This document shows, one piece after another, positions 41,845 through 52,984 of a stretch of DNA of 64,000 bases (within the stretch, counting starts at the first letter, position 1; every line of letters begins with the position of its first letter). Under the pieces are notes generated by a model. It was not told where the DNA came from, made no database searches, and was given only the letters and a program-made list of their open reading frames with translations. The DNA is from Kribbella jejuensis (GTDB taxonomy: Bacteria; Actinomycetota; Actinomycetes; Propionibacteriales; Kribbellaceae), in NCBI RefSeq assembly GCF_006715085.1, contig NZ_VFMM01000001.1:992001-1056000 (forward strand), in the 5' to 3' direction. Position numbers and translations under genes: made by a program.

Positions 41845-42441
41845 ATGACTGAGCTGCCCTCCGAGTACCACCGCAGGCTCCCGATCGGCCAACGTATGTC
41901 GGTCGAGCCGTTGCTGGGTGACGCGCTGTTCCCGTTCGAAGGCGACGTGCAGGTGGCGCCGCTGGCCGAGCCGGTGCTGCCGGAACCGCCCCGCAGCGGC
42001 GAGCCCGGTGGAAAGCCGTGCCCCAAGTGCTCGGAGCCGGACAAGCTCGTGATCTGGCGGGACGCGCAGTGGCAGCTGAAGGCGTTCGGGCCCGGTGGGC
42101 TGCCGTTCGTGGCGGTGCTCGAGCCGCAGGAGCACTACCGGCTCGACAACCTGCCCGCGGAACTGACCGCGAAGCTCGGACCGATGATCCAGCGGGTCGC
42201 GAACGCGATCCGCCGGATCGACGCCGTCGGCCGGACGCACTTCAACCGCTGGGGCGACGGCAGCGAACACTTCCACCTGTGGTTCCTCGCCCGCCCCGCC
42301 GGCATGATGCAACTCCGCGGCGCGATGATCGCCGTCTGGGACGACCTGCTCCCGAAGATTCCGGCCGAGGAGTTCACCGCCAACGCCCACCTGGTCGCCG
42401 CCGCCCTGGCCGAGGACGGCGGCGAGGTGGTCATCGGCTGA
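41845..42441 (+). CDS. HIT-like protein
   Basis: A 198-residue protein with a C-P-K-C zinc-ribbon-like pair near residues 55-58 and a HIT-like region, H-F-N-R-W-G-D-G and H-F-H-L-W-F, resembling the HxHxHxx nucleotide-hydrolase pocket but not exact. The start is uncertain: ATG 41845 is preferred, TTG 41824 and GTG 41836 are alternatives. It abuts the convergent cyclophilin stop with no gap and no terminator. Confidence 0.65.
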   Translation: MTELPSEYHRRLPIGQRMSVEPLLGDALFPFEGDVQVAPLAEPVLPEPPRSGEPGGKPCPKCSEPDKLVIWRDAQWQLKAFGPGGLPFVAVLEPQEHYRLDNLPAELTAKLGPMIQRVANAIRRIDAVGRTHFNRWGDGSEHFHLWFLARPAGMMQLRGAMIAVWDDLLPKIPAEEFTANAHLVAAALAEDGGEVVIG

Positions 42442-43152
42442 CTACAGGGCGCCCAGCCGGCGGGCGACGAGAATGTTCGTCGTCCGGATGGGAGCGCCGT
42501 CCACGCCGGTCGGGTCGTCCGGGGTCGGCGCGATTCCGCCGGCCGCGACCCGGTCGAGCACGGCCAGCCCGAGGCGGTCGACCGTACCGAAGATCGTGTA
42601 GTTCGGCCGCAGCCGCGAGTCGGCGAACACCAGGAAGAACTGCGAGCCGTTCGTGTTCGGTCCGGCGTTTGCCATCGCGACCGTGCCGCGCGCGTACACC
42701 TTGCTGGTCCCGGTCGGGTCGGTCGGCCAGTTCGGCAGGCCGGTGGGCAGTTCGTCCTTGTACTGGTACCCGGGGCCGCCCTCGCCCGTACCGCTCGGGT
42801 CACCGCACTGCAGCACCTTCAGCGTGGGGTACAGCGTCAGCCGGTGGCACGTGGTGAAGTCGTAGAACCGGCTCTTCGCCAGATGCAGGAAGCTCTGCAC
42901 TGTGCACGGCGCCTTGGCACGGTCCAAGGACAGCACCATCGGCCCCTGATTGGTCGCAACCACCACCTTGACGATTCCCTTGTCCGGTGTCGGCTGCGGG
43001 TCCGGCGGTAGCGACACCGGCCGCACCGCCGGGTCGTCCGGGGTCGACGTATAGCCACAAGGACCGCTGGTACTGGTCGCGGCGTCTGCTGGTGCCGTCG
43101 CCACCAACAGACTCGCCACCGTGAGCACCGCGAGTACGAGCGCTCTCTTCAT
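42442..43152 (-). CDS. Secreted cyclophilin-type peptidyl-prolyl isomerase
   Basis: A 236-residue protein with a Sec signal peptide (residues 1-24, ending D-A-A-T) and a cyclophilin core: F-Y-D-F-T-T-C-H-R-L, G-T-V-A-M-A-N-A-G and N-G-S-Q-F-F-L-V-F. The catalytic arginine pocket is conserved. GGAGGG sits seven bases before ATG 43152. It catalyses proline isomerisation in exported proteins. Confidence 0.93.
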   Translation of the reverse strand: MKRALVLAVLTVASLLVATAPADAATSTSGPCGYTSTPDDPAVRPVSLPPDPQPTPDKGIVKVVVATNQGPMVLSLDRAKAPCTVQSFLHLAKSRFYDFTTCHRLTLYPTLKVLQCGDPSGTGEGGPGYQYKDELPTGLPNWPTDPTGTSKVYARGTVAMANAGPNTNGSQFFLVFADSRLRPNYTIFGTVDRLGLAVLDRVAAGGIAPTPDDPTGVDGAPIRTTNILVARRLGAL

Positions 43153-43248
43153 CAGGCATCCCTCCCGCAACGGTGAACGGTTCCTGGGCAGCGTGATCCT
43201 CACAGCCGCCCGCGTCAATGTCACGGCCGCACCCCACCGTGCCGAACC

Positions 43249-45626
<2,378 letters not shown>

Positions 45627-46652
45627 TCAAGCACCGGTCGCGACGAGACCCGCGTAGATGTCGAGCAGATTCTTTGCCACCGCGTCCTCGTCCATCCACC
45701 GGGCGGCCAACTCCCGGCCCCGTGTCCGCATAGCGTTCGCCGTGTCGGGCTCGGACAGCACCGCCCGGACCCCGTCCGCCAGACCGTCCGCGTCGCCTGG
45801 AAACGCCAGTACCGCGCTGTCGTCGACCAGCTCTGGTACGCCGCCGACCGCGGTCGCGACGACCGGTACGCCGACCTGCATGGCCTCCTGCAGTACGAGT
45901 GCCCGCGCCTCCCAGTGAGACGTGAGCAGAAACACGTCCGCGGCGCCGAGCAGGTCCGCCACGTCGTTGCGGTGTCCCAGCAGCCGGACTGGTAGCTGCT
46001 CCGCGTCGATCCGCGCCTGGAGGTTGTCCCGCAACGGTCCGTCACCGACGACGACGAACACCGCGTCCGGTGTGGACTCGTGGACGCGATGCGCCACCGA
46101 CAGCAAGGTCGGGTAGTCCTTCTGCGGCGCCAGCCGGCCCACGGTGAGTACGACGGGCTGGTCGCGGAGCCCCAGCTCACGACGGACCGCGATGCGCGAC
46201 TTGCGGATCGTGGGCATCGCAGGAGCGGCCACAGGTGCTAGCTGAGCGTTACGAGCGCCCAGGCTCTTGGCCAGCTCCACGAGATCGGTGGAGGCACCCA
46301 GCGTCAGGTCGGCGCCTCTGGCAACCAGCCGCTGCCCCATGCGCATCACCAGGCCTCGAGGACCCGGTGCGATCACCGCGTTGTGCCAGGTGACCACCAA
46401 TGGGCGCAGCCGGGACCTGTCGCGGAGCGCGGTCATGCCGGCGCGGTAGCCGTGCGCATGGATCACGTCGCAGCCGCGGAGACCAGCTGCCTGCGTCACG
46501 ACGGTCGCGGGCGCGAAGTCGAAGTGCTCAGCAGTGCCAGGCGGCGCGCAGACCACCACATCATGCCCCGCACTCACGAACCGAGGCACCAGCGAGACGA
46601 CGTGCTGCCCGATCCCACCCCGCGCCTCGGCGAGCAGCAGCCCGATCCTCAT
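45627..46652 (-). CDS. GT4-family glycosyltransferase
   Basis: A 341-residue GT-B glycosyltransferase. G-G-I-G-Q-H lies near the N-terminus, V-G-R-L-A-P-Q-K-D-Y in the C-terminal half, and the E-x7-E motif is in H-W-E-A-R-A-L-V-L-Q-E-A. It transfers a sugar from a nucleotide donor at the membrane. ATG 46652 overlaps the MurJ-like gene stop (ATGA). It is part of a three-gene envelope cassette. Confidence 0.88.
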   Translation of the reverse strand: MRIGLLLAEARGGIGQHVVSLVPRFVSAGHDVVVCAPPGTAEHFDFAPATVVTQAAGLRGCDVIHAHGYRAGMTALRDRSRLRPLVVTWHNAVIAPGPRGLVMRMGQRLVARGADLTLGASTDLVELAKSLGARNAQLAPVAAPAMPTIRKSRIAVRRELGLRDQPVVLTVGRLAPQKDYPTLLSVAHRVHESTPDAVFVVVGDGPLRDNLQARIDAEQLPVRLLGHRNDVADLLGAADVFLLTSHWEARALVLQEAMQVGVPVVATAVGGVPELVDDSAVLAFPGDADGLADGVRAVLSEPDTANAMRTRGRELAARWMDEDAVAKNLLDIYAGLVATGA

Positions 46653-48208
46653 CGTTTCTCCCGTCGTACGAGGGCGCGTGCGTCCGCGCGATCCAATGCA
46701 AGCACGACCACGGCGTACACGCCGACAACGGCCAGCCCGGACAGCAGCGAGAACAGCACGGCCTTACCGACTCCACCATGCCCTGCAGGCAGGGAAACAA
46801 CCCATCCGGCTGCACCCGCCAGTGCGGCGCCTGCGAGCGCAGTGAGGTGTGCACGCGGGACACCGGTCAGTACGCCGGGCCCTGCCTCGCGACGCAGTAC
46901 CAGGAGCAGTACGAACGCTCCTACGACCATGCCGATCGACATGGCGGCCGCCAGCGCAGGTACGGCGTCCCAGCGAGCAGTGAGCACCACACCGGCTATC
47001 GCTACGAGTACCCAGGCGCCTGAGGTCACCACAGCGACCTCACGCCCCGAGTGGCGTGCGTAGAGCACGCGGCCGACGTGCATGAGTACGGCGAACCCGA
47101 TGGCCGCGGGCGCGAACGCCAGCAGGCCGTTGGCGAGTGAGGTCGCCTGGGCCGCCTGCACCGCGCCGTCGTCGTACGCGAAGATCCGCGCGACCGGTAC
47201 CGCTGTACCGATCAGCAAGGCTGCGCCCGCGCCGCCCGCGAGCATGACGGCTCGCGTGGAGGTGGACGCATACCGGTCGAACTCCTCCCCTGCCTCGAAG
47301 GCGGCCGCGAGCCGCGGGAAGACCGCTGTCGTGATCGGGACCGCGAGGACGGCGTACGGCAGCAGGTAGATCGCGTTCGCCCACGTGTAGACGGCGATGC
47401 TGCCCGCCACGCCGCGATGGTTGGCCAGGTACGTCGTCACGACGAAGGTGAGCTGCTGCGCGATCAGTACGGCGAGACCCGCGAACGCCAGCCGCCGCAG
47501 GACCGGGCCGACGCCGGGGTCCAGACGCAAGGTCGGTCTGATCGGAAGGCGCAACATGAGCATCGGCAGGAAGGCCGTCAACGCCAAGGCAGCCACACCC
47601 GCCGTCGTACCCCAGGCCAGCAGATCGGTGGAGCCCTGCGATGCGGCGTCCGCGTTGGGAGCGGCGACAGCGAAGGCGAAGTACGTCGCGACGACGACGA
47701 GGCTGGAGATCAGCGGGGCGAGCGCGCCGGCCGCGAATCGCTTGTGGGACTGGAGTACTGCGGTCGCGACGACAGCGATGGCGTAGCCGAAGACCTGCGG
47801 TACGAAGATCGCCAGCATCCGGGTCGCGGTCGCGGTGGAACTCCCACACTCCGCGCCGGGATCGAGCATCGCGCTGGTGTACCGGCCCGCCAGAAGCCAA
47901 GCCAGCAAGGCAATCGGGGCCAGCAGGACGAACGACCAGGTGAGCAACGCGCCGATGATCCGGCCCTGCGCGGCACGATCGCCCCGAGCCACCGGACCGG
48001 CCAGCACCGGAATCACCGCGCCGGCCAAGGCCCCGCCGGCAACCACTTCGAACAGGATGTTCGGGAGCTGGTTGGCCGTCGTGTAGGCCTCGGCGAGACA
48101 GCCCGCGCCGACGGTCTTCGAGAACACCAGCCAGCGGCCGAACCCGACCACCCGCGCCAGAACGGTGACCGCTGCGACAACCAGTGCGGCGCGGGCGACC
48201 CGACTCAC
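46649..48208 (-). CDS. MurJ/MviN-like lipid flippase
   Basis: A 519-residue polytopic protein with about 14 helices. N-terminal G-F-G-R-W-L-V-F-S-K-T-V-G and the later N-Q-L-P-N-I-L-F-E resemble MurJ-type flippases of the MOP superfamily. It may flip a lipid-linked sugar made by its neighbours. GTG 48208 gives a GTGA overlap with the upstream gene; a GTG 18 bases further up (48226) is the alternative. Confidence 0.8.
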   Translation of the reverse strand: MSRVARAALVVAAVTVLARVVGFGRWLVFSKTVGAGCLAEAYTTANQLPNILFEVVAGGALAGAVIPVLAGPVARGDRAAQGRIIGALLTWSFVLLAPIALLAWLLAGRYTSAMLDPGAECGSSTATATRMLAIFVPQVFGYAIAVVATAVLQSHKRFAAGALAPLISSLVVVATYFAFAVAAPNADAASQGSTDLLAWGTTAGVAALALTAFLPMLMLRLPIRPTLRLDPGVGPVLRRLAFAGLAVLIAQQLTFVVTTYLANHRGVAGSIAVYTWANAIYLLPYAVLAVPITTAVFPRLAAAFEAGEEFDRYASTSTRAVMLAGGAGAALLIGTAVPVARIFAYDDGAVQAAQATSLANGLLAFAPAAIGFAVLMHVGRVLYARHSGREVAVVTSGAWVLVAIAGVVLTARWDAVPALAAAMSIGMVVGAFVLLLVLRREAGPGVLTGVPRAHLTALAGAALAGAAGWVVSLPAGHGGVGKAVLFSLLSGLAVVGVYAVVVLALDRADARALVRREKR

Positions 48209-49014
48209 CTGGGTCGTCGGCCCCACTGGTCGATCTTGTCGAGGGTGGGGGTGTCGGCGATGACCTTGGTGAAGCTGACCTTCTCGCTGGCCAGGTTGAG
48301 GCCGACGACGAGCGCCAGCGCCAGCGTCTTCAGCGGACGCGGGAGGGTGGCGGCGAGGGTCGTACCGGTGATGGCGCCGAGACCGTTCGCGCCGCAGTCG
48401 CCGAGCATCGCGCGTTCGCCGAGATCCGACGGAGCGGCCGCCGCGGCGGCGCCGACGACAGCACCGGCCGGGCCGTTGACCACGGCGAGCGGCGCGTTCA
48501 AAGCGGTGACAGCCTTGAGCGCACGCCCCGGACGAAGGTCGAGCAAGTTGGTGAGGTTCGCCGTACCGGCAATCAAGGCGCCGTCGGCAACTACTCCGGC
48601 GACGGCCTTCACCCCGCGCGACTTCCGCGGCAGCAACGCGGCGGCGGCGAGACCGGCAGCACCGACACCGAGGATCTTGATCGCGCCGCTGGTCACCTCG
48701 CCGCGTTTCAACGCTGTCAGGTGACCGCGGAAACCCTTGGCCTGTGTCGTTCCGCGCAGATCGTCGTACGCACCGACGGCGCCCGACACCGCACCCGCGA
48801 CGACCGCGGCGGCCTTCACCTTGCTGTTGCCGCGCGAGGCGATCACCCCCGCCAGCGCACCGAGCACCGCGCCCGGACCCTCGAGCAGGGTCACCGGCTC
48901 ACCACGGTGGTTCGTCCGCTCGAACGGCGTCCGGTTCTCCTTCGGCAACTTCTCCGCCGCGCGCTCGAGCCCGGCGGTAGCCGCCGCCGCGACGGCAGCG
49001 CTCAGAATTCCCAC
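48205..49014 (-). CDS. Divergent MraY/WecA-like phospho-sugar transferase family protein
   Basis: A 269-residue membrane protein with glycine/alanine-rich spans. Motifs of polyprenyl-phosphate sugar-1-phosphate transferases are seen: A-Y-D-D-L-R-G near residue 85, K-G-F-R-G-H-L, G-E-V-T-S-G and G-D-C-G-A-N-G-L-G. It is shorter than typical MraY (about 320-360). GTG 49014 follows the mctB stop after one base. With the MurJ-like and GT4 genes it forms an apparent envelope-glycan cassette. Confidence 0.75.
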   Translation of the reverse strand: MGILSAAVAAAATAGLERAAEKLPKENRTPFERTNHRGEPVTLLEGPGAVLGALAGVIASRGNSKVKAAAVVAGAVSGAVGAYDDLRGTTQAKGFRGHLTALKRGEVTSGAIKILGVGAAGLAAAALLPRKSRGVKAVAGVVADGALIAGTANLTNLLDLRPGRALKAVTALNAPLAVVNGPAGAVVGAAAAAAPSDLGERAMLGDCGANGLGAITGTTLAATLPRPLKTLALALVVGLNLASEKVSFTKVIADTPTLDKIDQWGRRPR

Positions 49015-49015
49015 G

Positions 49016-49963
49016 TCAGTTGTCCTTCGTCTGTACGGCCGACGGCGCCACGCCGTTCTTCGCGTTGATCGCGCCGTACTGCCCCGCCTTGCCCGTCGCC
49101 TGCTCGGCGAGTGCGAAGACCACCGTCATCTGACCGGCGGGGAGATCGGCCACGTCCACCGAGGAAACGATCTTGGTGGCGTCGGAGTCACTCCGCAAGG
49201 CCTTGAGCAGGCCGCCGTCGTTCGCGGTGTCCGGCGTACCGGCCACGACGACTCCGCCGCTGCCCATGTCCAGGCCCTTGATGAAGTCCACAGCATCGAC
49301 GTACGACGAGTTGTCCGGGAGCGGCGTCGGCGGCTGCGCGGCGATCACCACGATCAGGCTCGACCGGTCCTTGACCGTCGACGGCTTGAGCGACAGCAGC
49401 TTCGCGCCGGTCAGCCCGCTGAGCACCTTGATGGAGTCCGCGTCGGCGGTCTTGCCTTCTTCCTTGGCCGCGACCCCTCGGGCGAGCAGCAGCCCGGCCC
49501 GCTGGTACGTCGTACTGTCCTTGGGGAAGTCCATGTCCGCGGTGACCAGCTGCTGGACGAGCGTGTCGACCAGCTGGCGCTGCCCGGTGTCGAACAGCTT
49601 CGAGTCCAGCGAGACCTTGGTGGAGACCGTGCCGCCGGCCTTCTCCAGCTCGGCCTGGACACCGTCGCTCAGGTCGCTGTCGGCGTTCGGCATCGTCACC
49701 AGCGTGATCTTCTTGTTCGCCAGCTTGCCGTCGGTCAGCCCGGCGGTCACCTTCGCGACGTAGTCGTCGCGGTACTTGTCGAGCGCCTTCAGCTGGACCA
49801 GCTCCGCGCGCGCGTCGGTGAGCTGCTGGCGGTCCTTCTCGGCCTGACTGGCCACGATCTCGCTGCCGGTGCCCTTCAGCGGACCGGCGCCGAGCACCAC
49901 ACCCGCGCCCAGGGCGAAGAAGATCGCCACGATCGAGACGATGTGGTAGCGAAAGTCGATCAC
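49016..49963 (-). CDS. mctB: MctB/SteB family membrane-anchored protein
   Basis: A 315-residue protein: I-D-F-R-Y-H-I-V-S-I at the start, one membrane helix (about residues 8-28), a coiled-coil region and an extracytoplasmic domain. Mycobacterial MctB was described in copper tolerance; the corynebacterial homolog SteB acts with SteA in cell separation. GTG 49963 overlaps the steA stop (GTGA), which supports a SteA-SteB complex. Confidence 0.88.
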   Translation of the reverse strand: MIDFRYHIVSIVAIFFALGAGVVLGAGPLKGTGSEIVASQAEKDRQQLTDARAELVQLKALDKYRDDYVAKVTAGLTDGKLANKKITLVTMPNADSDLSDGVQAELEKAGGTVSTKVSLDSKLFDTGQRQLVDTLVQQLVTADMDFPKDSTTYQRAGLLLARGVAAKEEGKTADADSIKVLSGLTGAKLLSLKPSTVKDRSSLIVVIAAQPPTPLPDNSSYVDAVDFIKGLDMGSGGVVVAGTPDTANDGGLLKALRSDSDATKIVSSVDVADLPAGQMTVVFALAEQATGKAGQYGAINAKNGVAPSAVQTKDN

Positions 49964-51141
49964 TGGAACAGCTCCCGGATCCAATAGACGAAGTCGCTCC
50001 AGCGTGCCCGAAGGATCGACCACAAGACATCGTCCGCGCCGATGGCGACCATCGCCATTCCGACCGCGAACAGGCCGGCCACGATCAGCGCGACCACCTG
50101 GAACGTCGAGACCCGGCTGCGGTAGAGCCGGCCGACGCCCTTGGCGTCGACCAGCTTCGCTCCGACCCGGAGCCGGGTGATGAACGTGCTCGCCATCCCG
50201 GAGCGGCCCTTGTCGAGGAACTCCACCAGCGAGTTGTGAGTGCCGACCGCGACGATCAGCGAGGCGCCCTTGGAGTCGGCGAGCAGCATCGCGACGTCCT
50301 CGCTGGTGCCGGTGGCCGGGAACTCGATCGAGTCCACACCGAGCCGCTCCAGCCGTTCGGAGCCGGGCGCGCGGCCGTCACGGTACGCGTGCACGACCAC
50401 CTCGGCGCCGCATTTCAGCGTCTCGTCCTTGACCGAGTCCATGTCGCCGACGATCAGGTCCGGGACGTACCCGTTCTCGACCAGGGCGTCCGCGCCGCCG
50501 TCGACACCGATCAGCACCGGCCGGTACTCGCGGATGTACGGCTTCAGCGCGACCAGGTCGTCGCGGTAGTCGTACCCGCGGACCACGATCAGGACGTGCC
50601 TGCCCTCCATCGGGGTGTGGATCTCGGGTACGCCGACGCCGTCGAGCAGCAGGTCCTTCTCCCGGCGCAGGTACTCCAGGGTGTTCGCGGTGAACGCCTC
50701 GAGCTGGGTGGACAGCCCCGACCGGGCGTCCTCCATCAGCTCGGCGACCGACTTGCTGTTCTGGGCGAGGCCCTTCGCGACCGCCTCGTGACCGCGGTAC
50801 AGCGTGCCCTCGTCGAGCCGGACGCGCTCCCCCTCGTGCAGGATCGAGAACACCTCGCGGCCGACGCCGTCGACGAGCGGGATACCGGCCTCGACCAGGA
50901 TCTCCGGCCCGAGGTTCGGGTACCGGCCGCTGATCGAATCGGCCACGTTCACCACCGCGGCGACCTTGCAGTCGACCAGCGCCTCGGCGCTCACCCGGTC
51001 CAGGTCGACGTGGTCGATGACCGCGATCTCGCCCGGCCGGAGCCGTTTGGTGAGATTCTTGGTACGCCGATCCAGCCGGACCACACCGGTGACACCGGGC
51101 AGTTCAGTGGTACGTGCTCTCCGCAGGCTGGGCAGTTTCAT
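49960..51141 (-). CDS. steA: SteA cytoplasmic/membrane cell-division protein
   Basis: A 393-residue protein clearly related to Rv1697/SteA: S-G-R-Y-P-N-L-G-P-E, L-I-V-G-D-M-D-S and L-R-V-G-A-K-L-V-D-A-K. The central region resembles thiamine pyrophosphokinase-like folds; a membrane helix lies near residues 340-362. It partners MctB/SteB in cell separation by family. ATG 51141 gives the conserved M-K-L-P start. A nested palindrome lies upstream at 51206-51235. Confidence 0.9.
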   Translation of the reverse strand: MKLPSLRRARTTELPGVTGVVRLDRRTKNLTKRLRPGEIAVIDHVDLDRVSAEALVDCKVAAVVNVADSISGRYPNLGPEILVEAGIPLVDGVGREVFSILHEGERVRLDEGTLYRGHEAVAKGLAQNSKSVAELMEDARSGLSTQLEAFTANTLEYLRREKDLLLDGVGVPEIHTPMEGRHVLIVVRGYDYRDDLVALKPYIREYRPVLIGVDGGADALVENGYVPDLIVGDMDSVKDETLKCGAEVVVHAYRDGRAPGSERLERLGVDSIEFPATGTSEDVAMLLADSKGASLIVAVGTHNSLVEFLDKGRSGMASTFITRLRVGAKLVDAKGVGRLYRSRVSTFQVVALIVAGLFAVGMAMVAIGADDVLWSILRARWSDFVYWIRELFQ

Positions 51142-51205
51142 CGCGCTCTCATCCTGCCATGTCAAGAGCCCCCTACCGGTTCATTTACCCGAGTGCCCCC
51201 TTGTT

Positions 51206-51235
51206 CACGCACCGAATTAACGGTGACTGTGCGTG
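51206..51235. promoter_or_regulatory. Nested inverted repeats between recN and steA
   Basis: CACGCAC (51206-51212) pairs with GTGCGTG (51229-51235), and inside it CACCG-AATTAA-CGGTG (51210-51225) forms a second palindrome. It lies 65 bp upstream of steA. It could be an operator or a terminator for recN. Confidence 0.4.
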
Positions 51236-51249
51236 TTTGGGGCGATAAA

Positions 51250-52980
51250 TCATCCTTTGGAACGACTTTTCTTCTTGGGTTTGTGACGCTCCGCGGCGAG
51301 CGCGAGCAGTTCTTCGGCGTGCGCCTGGGCGGCGTCGGAGTTCTCCAGGCCGGCCATCATCCGCGACAGTTCCTTGAGCCGGGCGTCGTCGTCCAGCGCG
51401 ACCAGGCCACTCGTGGTGACGGAGCCGTCGTCGCTCTTGAGGACGACCGCGTGACGATCGGCGAACGCGGCCACCTGCGGCAGGTGCGTCACCACGATCA
51501 CCTGTGCCTTCTCGGCCAGCCGCGCGAGCCGCTTGCCGACCTCGACCGCTGCACGCCCGCCGATCCCGGCGTCGATCTCGTCGAACACCAGCGTGGGCAC
51601 GGGATGCGTGTCCGACAGGATCACCTCGAGCGCGAGCATCACCCTCGACAGCTCACCACCCGATGCGGCCTTCTGCAGCGGTCGTGCCGGGCTGCCCGGG
51701 TTCGCCGCGAAACAGAACTCGACCTCGTCGATCCCGAACGGACCCGCCGTCGTCTCGTGCACCTCCACCGACAGCTTCGCGTGCGGCATCGCCAGCCCGG
51801 TCAGCTCTTCCGAGACCGCGACGCCCAGGCGTTCCGCGGCCTCGATCCGGGCCTCGCGCATCTGCCGGCCTAGCTCCGCGAGCTTCGCATCGAGCTCGGC
51901 CAGCTCGGCCGTCAACTGCTCGACCCGCTCGTCACTGCCGTCGAGCTCGGCCAGCCTGGTCGCGGCCCGCTTCGCCCACTCCAGCACCTCATCGACGACA
52001 CCCTCGTCGGCACCGTACTTGCGCACCAGCCCGTGCAGGAGCGAACGGCGCTCGCTCACCACGGACAGCCTGGCCGGATCGGTGTCGACATCAGCGGCGT
52101 ACGACGAGAGCTCTTGCGCCAGATCCGCTGCCAGGTAACCGAGCTCGCCCGCACGGTCCGCGAGTTCGGCCAGCTTCGGGTCGTGGTCGCGCTCGGCGTC
52201 GAGGACCTGTTTCGTCAACGCCAGCAGGCCGAGTACGTCGTTCGGCCGGTTCGAATCGAGGTCCTCCGACGCCAGCGCGTCCGCGGCGGTGGTGGCCGCA
52301 GTCCGGAGACCGTCGGCGTACGCGAGGCGCTCCTCCTCGGCCGCGAGCTCGATGTCCTCGCCCGGCAACGGCTCCGCCTTCGCGACCTCGTCCAGTCCGA
52401 ACCGCAGCAGATCCGCCTCGGCCAGGCGGTCGCGCTCGCGGGTGGTCAGCTCGGTCAGCTCCGCCTCGACCTCGCGGTGCCGTTTGTACGCCGCGGAGTA
52501 CTCCTGCAGCGGAACGAGAACCGCCTTGCCGGCAAAGGTATCGAGCGTCTCGCGCTGCCGGGCCGGCTGCAGCAGCCGCCACTGATCCGCCTGCCCGTGG
52601 ATCGCGACCAGATCGCCGGAGACCTCGCCCAGCACCGACACCGGTACGGACGCACCACCGAGGAAGGCCCGCGATCGGCCCTCGGACGACAGCTCGCGCG
52701 CGATCAGCAGCTCGTCGTCGTCCAGCTCGCCGCCGCGGTCCTCGGCCTGCTGCACGATCGCCCGCGGTACGGCGCTCGCGCGGCCCTCGACCCGCGCCCG
52801 CCGGGTCCCGTGCCGCACCAGACCGCTGTCGGCGCGACCTCCGAGCAGCATGTTCACACCGGTCACGACCATCGTCTTGCCGGCGCCGGTCTCGCCCGTG
52901 ACAGCGGTGAAACCCGGGTCGAGGTCCAACGTCGCGTCCTCGATCACGCCCAGCCCGGTGATGCGGATCTCTGACAGCAT
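51250..52980 (-). CDS. recN: DNA repair ATPase RecN
   Basis: A 576-residue SMC-like protein: Walker A G-E-T-G-A-G-K-T near residues 29-36, long coiled coil, and a C-terminal A-S-G-G-E-L-S-R signature with V-F-D-E-I-D-A-G-I-G-G Walker B. It acts in double-strand break repair. A basic K-K-K-S-R-S-K tail ends it. It follows nadK by four bases. No LexA box was seen upstream. Confidence 0.95.
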   Translation of the reverse strand: MLSEIRITGLGVIEDATLDLDPGFTAVTGETGAGKTMVVTGVNMLLGGRADSGLVRHGTRRARVEGRASAVPRAIVQQAEDRGGELDDDELLIARELSSEGRSRAFLGGASVPVSVLGEVSGDLVAIHGQADQWRLLQPARQRETLDTFAGKAVLVPLQEYSAAYKRHREVEAELTELTTRERDRLAEADLLRFGLDEVAKAEPLPGEDIELAAEEERLAYADGLRTAATTAADALASEDLDSNRPNDVLGLLALTKQVLDAERDHDPKLAELADRAGELGYLAADLAQELSSYAADVDTDPARLSVVSERRSLLHGLVRKYGADEGVVDEVLEWAKRAATRLAELDGSDERVEQLTAELAELDAKLAELGRQMREARIEAAERLGVAVSEELTGLAMPHAKLSVEVHETTAGPFGIDEVEFCFAANPGSPARPLQKAASGGELSRVMLALEVILSDTHPVPTLVFDEIDAGIGGRAAVEVGKRLARLAEKAQVIVVTHLPQVAAFADRHAVVLKSDDGSVTTSGLVALDDDARLKELSRMMAGLENSDAAQAHAEELLALAAERHKPKKKSRSKG

Positions 52981-52984
52981 GGCT

